The position numbers and the translations under genes are program-made. DNA of 7,553 bases from Pseudomonadota bacterium. Its GTDB lineage: Bacteria; Pseudomonadota; Gammaproteobacteria; Burkholderiales; Burkholderiaceae_D. Positions 5,997-7,553 of this stretch are shown piece after piece (within the stretch, counting starts at the first letter, position 1; each line of letters begins with the position of its first letter). The notes under the pieces are model-generated. The model worked only from the letters and a program-made list of their open reading frames with translations. It searched no databases and was not told where the DNA came from. The stretch is from the NCBI GenBank assembly GCA_018241865.1, contig JAFECY010000271.1, positions 1 through 7,553 of the forward strand, written 5' to 3'.

Positions 5997-7307
5997 TCAG
6001 CTCAACTCTTCCAGCCGAATCTTCGTAATCGTCCCCATCACCGTCGGCAGACCCTCAATCTTCGCAATCGCCGCTTCCACATTCTTTTCCTGCGTCTGAT
6101 GGGTCAGGATGATGATATCGGTGCGGCTCTCGCCCTCGGCCGGTTCCTTCTGCAGCATGGCGTCGATCGAGATGCTGTGGTCGGCCAAGATGCGGGTGAC
6201 ATCGGCCAGCACGCCCGGTTGGTCGGCGACGTTCATGCGCAGGTAGTAGCTGGTGGTGACTTCGGCCATCGGCAGGATCGGCGTGTCGCTCATCGCGTCC
6301 GGCTGGAAGGCTAGGTGCGGCACGCGGTGGCCGGGGTCGGCGGTGGCGAGGCGGGTGATATCGACTAGGTCGGCGATCACGGCCGAGGCTGTCGGCTCGG
6401 CGCCGGCGCCCTTGCCGTAGTAGAGCGTGGCTCCGACGGCGTCGCCCTGCACCAGCACGGCGTTCATCGCGCCTTCGACATTGGCGATCAGGCGCTTGGC
6501 CGGGATCAGGGTCGGGTGCACACGCAACTCGATGCCGCTGCCGTTGCGCTTGGCGATGCCCAGCAGCTTGATGCGGTAGCCGAGCTGTTCGGCATAGCTG
6601 ATGTCGGTCGCCTGCAGCTTGGTAATGCCCTCGACGTGGGCCTTGTCAAACTGCACCGGGATGCCGAAGGCGATCGAGGCCAGCAAGGTCACTTTGTGCG
6701 CAGCGTCCACGCCTTCGATATCGAAGGTGGGGTCGGCTTCAGCGTAGCCGAGGCGTTGCGCTTCTTTCAGCACGGTGGCAAAGTCCAGCCCCTTGTCGCG
6801 CATCTCGGACAGGATGAAGTTGGTGGTGCCGTTGATGATGCCGGCGATCCACTGGATGCGGTTGGCGGTCAAGCCTTCGCGCAGCGATTTGATGATGGGA
6901 ATGCCGCCGGCGACTGCCGCTTCGAACGCGACCATCACCCCCTTGTCTTGCGCGGCCTTGAAGATTTCAGTGCCGTGCACGGCCAGCAGCGCCTTGTTGG
7001 CGGTGACCACGTGCTTGCCGTTGGCGATGGCTTTCAGCACCAGTTCCCTGGCGATGCCGTAGCCGCCGATCAGTTCGATGACGATATCGATGTCGGGATT
7101 GTTGATGACTAGGTTGGCGTCGTTGACCACTTCGCATTTGCCGCCGGTCAGTTCGCGGGCGCGCTCGACATTCAGGTCGGCCACCATGGCGATCTCGATA
7201 CCGCGACCGGCGCGGCGGGTGATTTCTTCCTGGTTGCGTTGCAGGACGTTGAAGGTCCCCGAGCCGACGGTGCCGATGCCGAGCAAGCCTACTTTGATTG
7301 GTTTCAT
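5997..7307 (-). CDS. hom: Homoserine dehydrogenase with C-terminal ACT domain
   Basis: Homoserine dehydrogenase reduces aspartate semialdehyde to homoserine with NAD(P)H, the branch point to threonine and methionine. The 436-residue length is that of the monofunctional form, not the aspartokinase fusion. Domains in order are the Rossmann motif GLLGIGTVGSG (7-17), the VTANKALL segment with Lys105, AGIINGTTNFIL (155-166), and AEADPTFDIEGVDAAHKVTLLAS with Lys205. These lysines match the two catalytic lysines described for this enzyme type. An ACT regulatory domain covers about 353-431 and begins near YYLRMNVADQPGVLADVTRI, which suggests threonine feedback inhibition. The frame is intact to the natural-looking end RLEELS, so the cassette that follows did not truncate it. 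The ribosome site is weak. It was probably once directly followed by thrC. Confidence 0.97.
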   Translation of the reverse strand: MKPIKVGLLGIGTVGSGTFNVLQRNQEEITRRAGRGIEIAMVADLNVERARELTGGKCEVVNDANLVINNPDIDIVIELIGGYGIARELVLKAIANGKHVVTANKALLAVHGTEIFKAAQDKGVMVAFEAAVAGGIPIIKSLREGLTANRIQWIAGIINGTTNFILSEMRDKGLDFATVLKEAQRLGYAEADPTFDIEGVDAAHKVTLLASIAFGIPVQFDKAHVEGITKLQATDISYAEQLGYRIKLLGIAKRNGSGIELRVHPTLIPAKRLIANVEGAMNAVLVQGDAVGATLYYGKGAGAEPTASAVIADLVDITRLATADPGHRVPHLAFQPDAMSDTPILPMAEVTTSYYLRMNVADQPGVLADVTRILADHSISIDAMLQKEPAEGESRTDIIILTHQTQEKNVEAAIAKIEGLPTVMGTITKIRLEELS

Positions 7308-7510
7308 GTGCGTGGTCTAGTCAAAATGTGATTCGGTGTTTCTCTCCCCTTCAAGGGGGCGGAACCGGGGTTTCGAGCGACATGTCGCTCACCGGTGAAG
7401 CAGTACCCGCTTGCAAGCGGGTACTCCGTACTTCTGGGTGGGGATGGGTTATCTATCTCGATGCAACCCATCCCCCACCCAACCTCCCCCTTGAAGGGGG
7501 AGGGGTCATT
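7308..7510. other. Intergenic region upstream of hom, no gene seen
   Basis: This 203-base gap separates the upstream gene from hom. I see no open reading frame of note, no threonine- or isoleucine-rich leader peptide, and no convincing promoter for hom. A TTGACT match lies so close to the hom start that a -10 box would fall inside the gene. Most of the gap is occupied by the palindrome cluster described separately (7346-7499). Confidence 0.7.
7346..7499. repeat. Compound palindromic element with 14-bp terminal inverted repeats
   Basis: The ends are perfect 14-bp inverted repeats (CCCCTTCAAGGGGG at 7346-7359 and its complement at 7486-7499). Between them are a 16-bp perfect palindrome around ACATGT (7375-7390), a 24-bp perfect palindrome around TTGCAA (7402-7425), and a hairpin with 16-bp arms and one bulged base (7435-7450 with 7465-7481, loop 14 bases). 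The element spans 154 bp, codes for nothing, and looks like a MITE- or REP-like interspersed repeat. In a transcript from the upstream gene it would fold into a series of stems before hom. No target-site duplication is evident. Confidence 0.75.
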
Positions 7511-7553
7511 CTATGCCTTGCCGTGCCGCTTACGATAACCGTCGAGGAAGCGC
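7511..7553 (-). CDS. C-terminal end of an upstream gene, possibly a PLP aminotransferase
   Basis: An open frame enters from the right edge and ends at a TAG stop (7511-7513). The 13 visible residues are RFLDGYRKRHGKA. This is too short for a firm call. The tail resembles the basic C-termini of alanine-type aminotransferases (AlaC/AlaT-like), and in several betaproteobacteria such a gene precedes hom. Both points come from memory and are weak support. The GC-rich codons match the host genes. Confidence 0.45.
   Translation of the reverse strand, partial: RFLDGYRKRHGKA

Noticed and set aside
6516..7112. 198-residue plus-strand open frame opposite hom
   Set aside because: It is a shadow of the hom codons, with low-complexity composition and no motif.
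7308..7345. Threonine leader peptide or attenuator before hom
   Set aside because: There is no short frame rich in Thr or Ile codons and no terminator/antiterminator pair with a T-run; the stems present belong to the repeat-like palindromes.

Overview
The window looks like a chromosomal segment from a betaproteobacterium, most likely Burkholderiales or Nitrosomonadales. The basis is the gene order (an aminotransferase-like tail, hom, thrC, moeA, moaD, moaE), stand-alone homoserine dehydrogenase with an ACT domain, and GC-rich housekeeping genes (a sampled line of thrC is about 67% GC). The family-level placement is inference. All recognisable genes are on the minus strand, so transcription runs from high to low coordinates.

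Read in the direction of transcription, the window holds the following. First come the last 13 codons of an upstream gene (7511-7553), then a roughly 200-bp intergenic stretch packed with palindromes. Next is hom (homoserine dehydrogenase), then a two-gene Type II restriction-modification cassette: a beta-class DNA methyltransferase followed by a putative PD-(D/E)XK endonuclease. After the cassette come thrC (threonine synthase), a 130-bp gap with a long inverted repeat, moeA (molybdenum insertion into molybdopterin), a 131-bp gap with two GC-rich hairpins, moaD and moaE (the two subunits of molybdopterin synthase), and finally crcB (fluoride channel), which runs off the window.

The genes serve three processes. 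Hom and ThrC are the first committed and the last steps of threonine synthesis from aspartate semialdehyde; homoserine kinase is not in the window. MoaD, MoaE and MoeA act late in molybdenum cofactor synthesis. CrcB exports fluoride and is translationally coupled to moaE.

The most notable feature is the restriction-modification cassette. It is wedged between hom and thrC, which are normally adjacent partners, with only 39 bp and 44 bp of junction DNA. It is visibly AT-richer than its neighbours (a sampled line is about 43% GC), and no integrase, transposase or controller gene accompanies it. The endonuclease has a nuclease-like core but carries serine where the acidic residue of the (D/E)XK half-motif usually sits, and I cannot assign it to a named family or cut site. 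This cassette is the best candidate for something not previously described. No tRNA, rRNA, CRISPR array or insertion sequence was seen.
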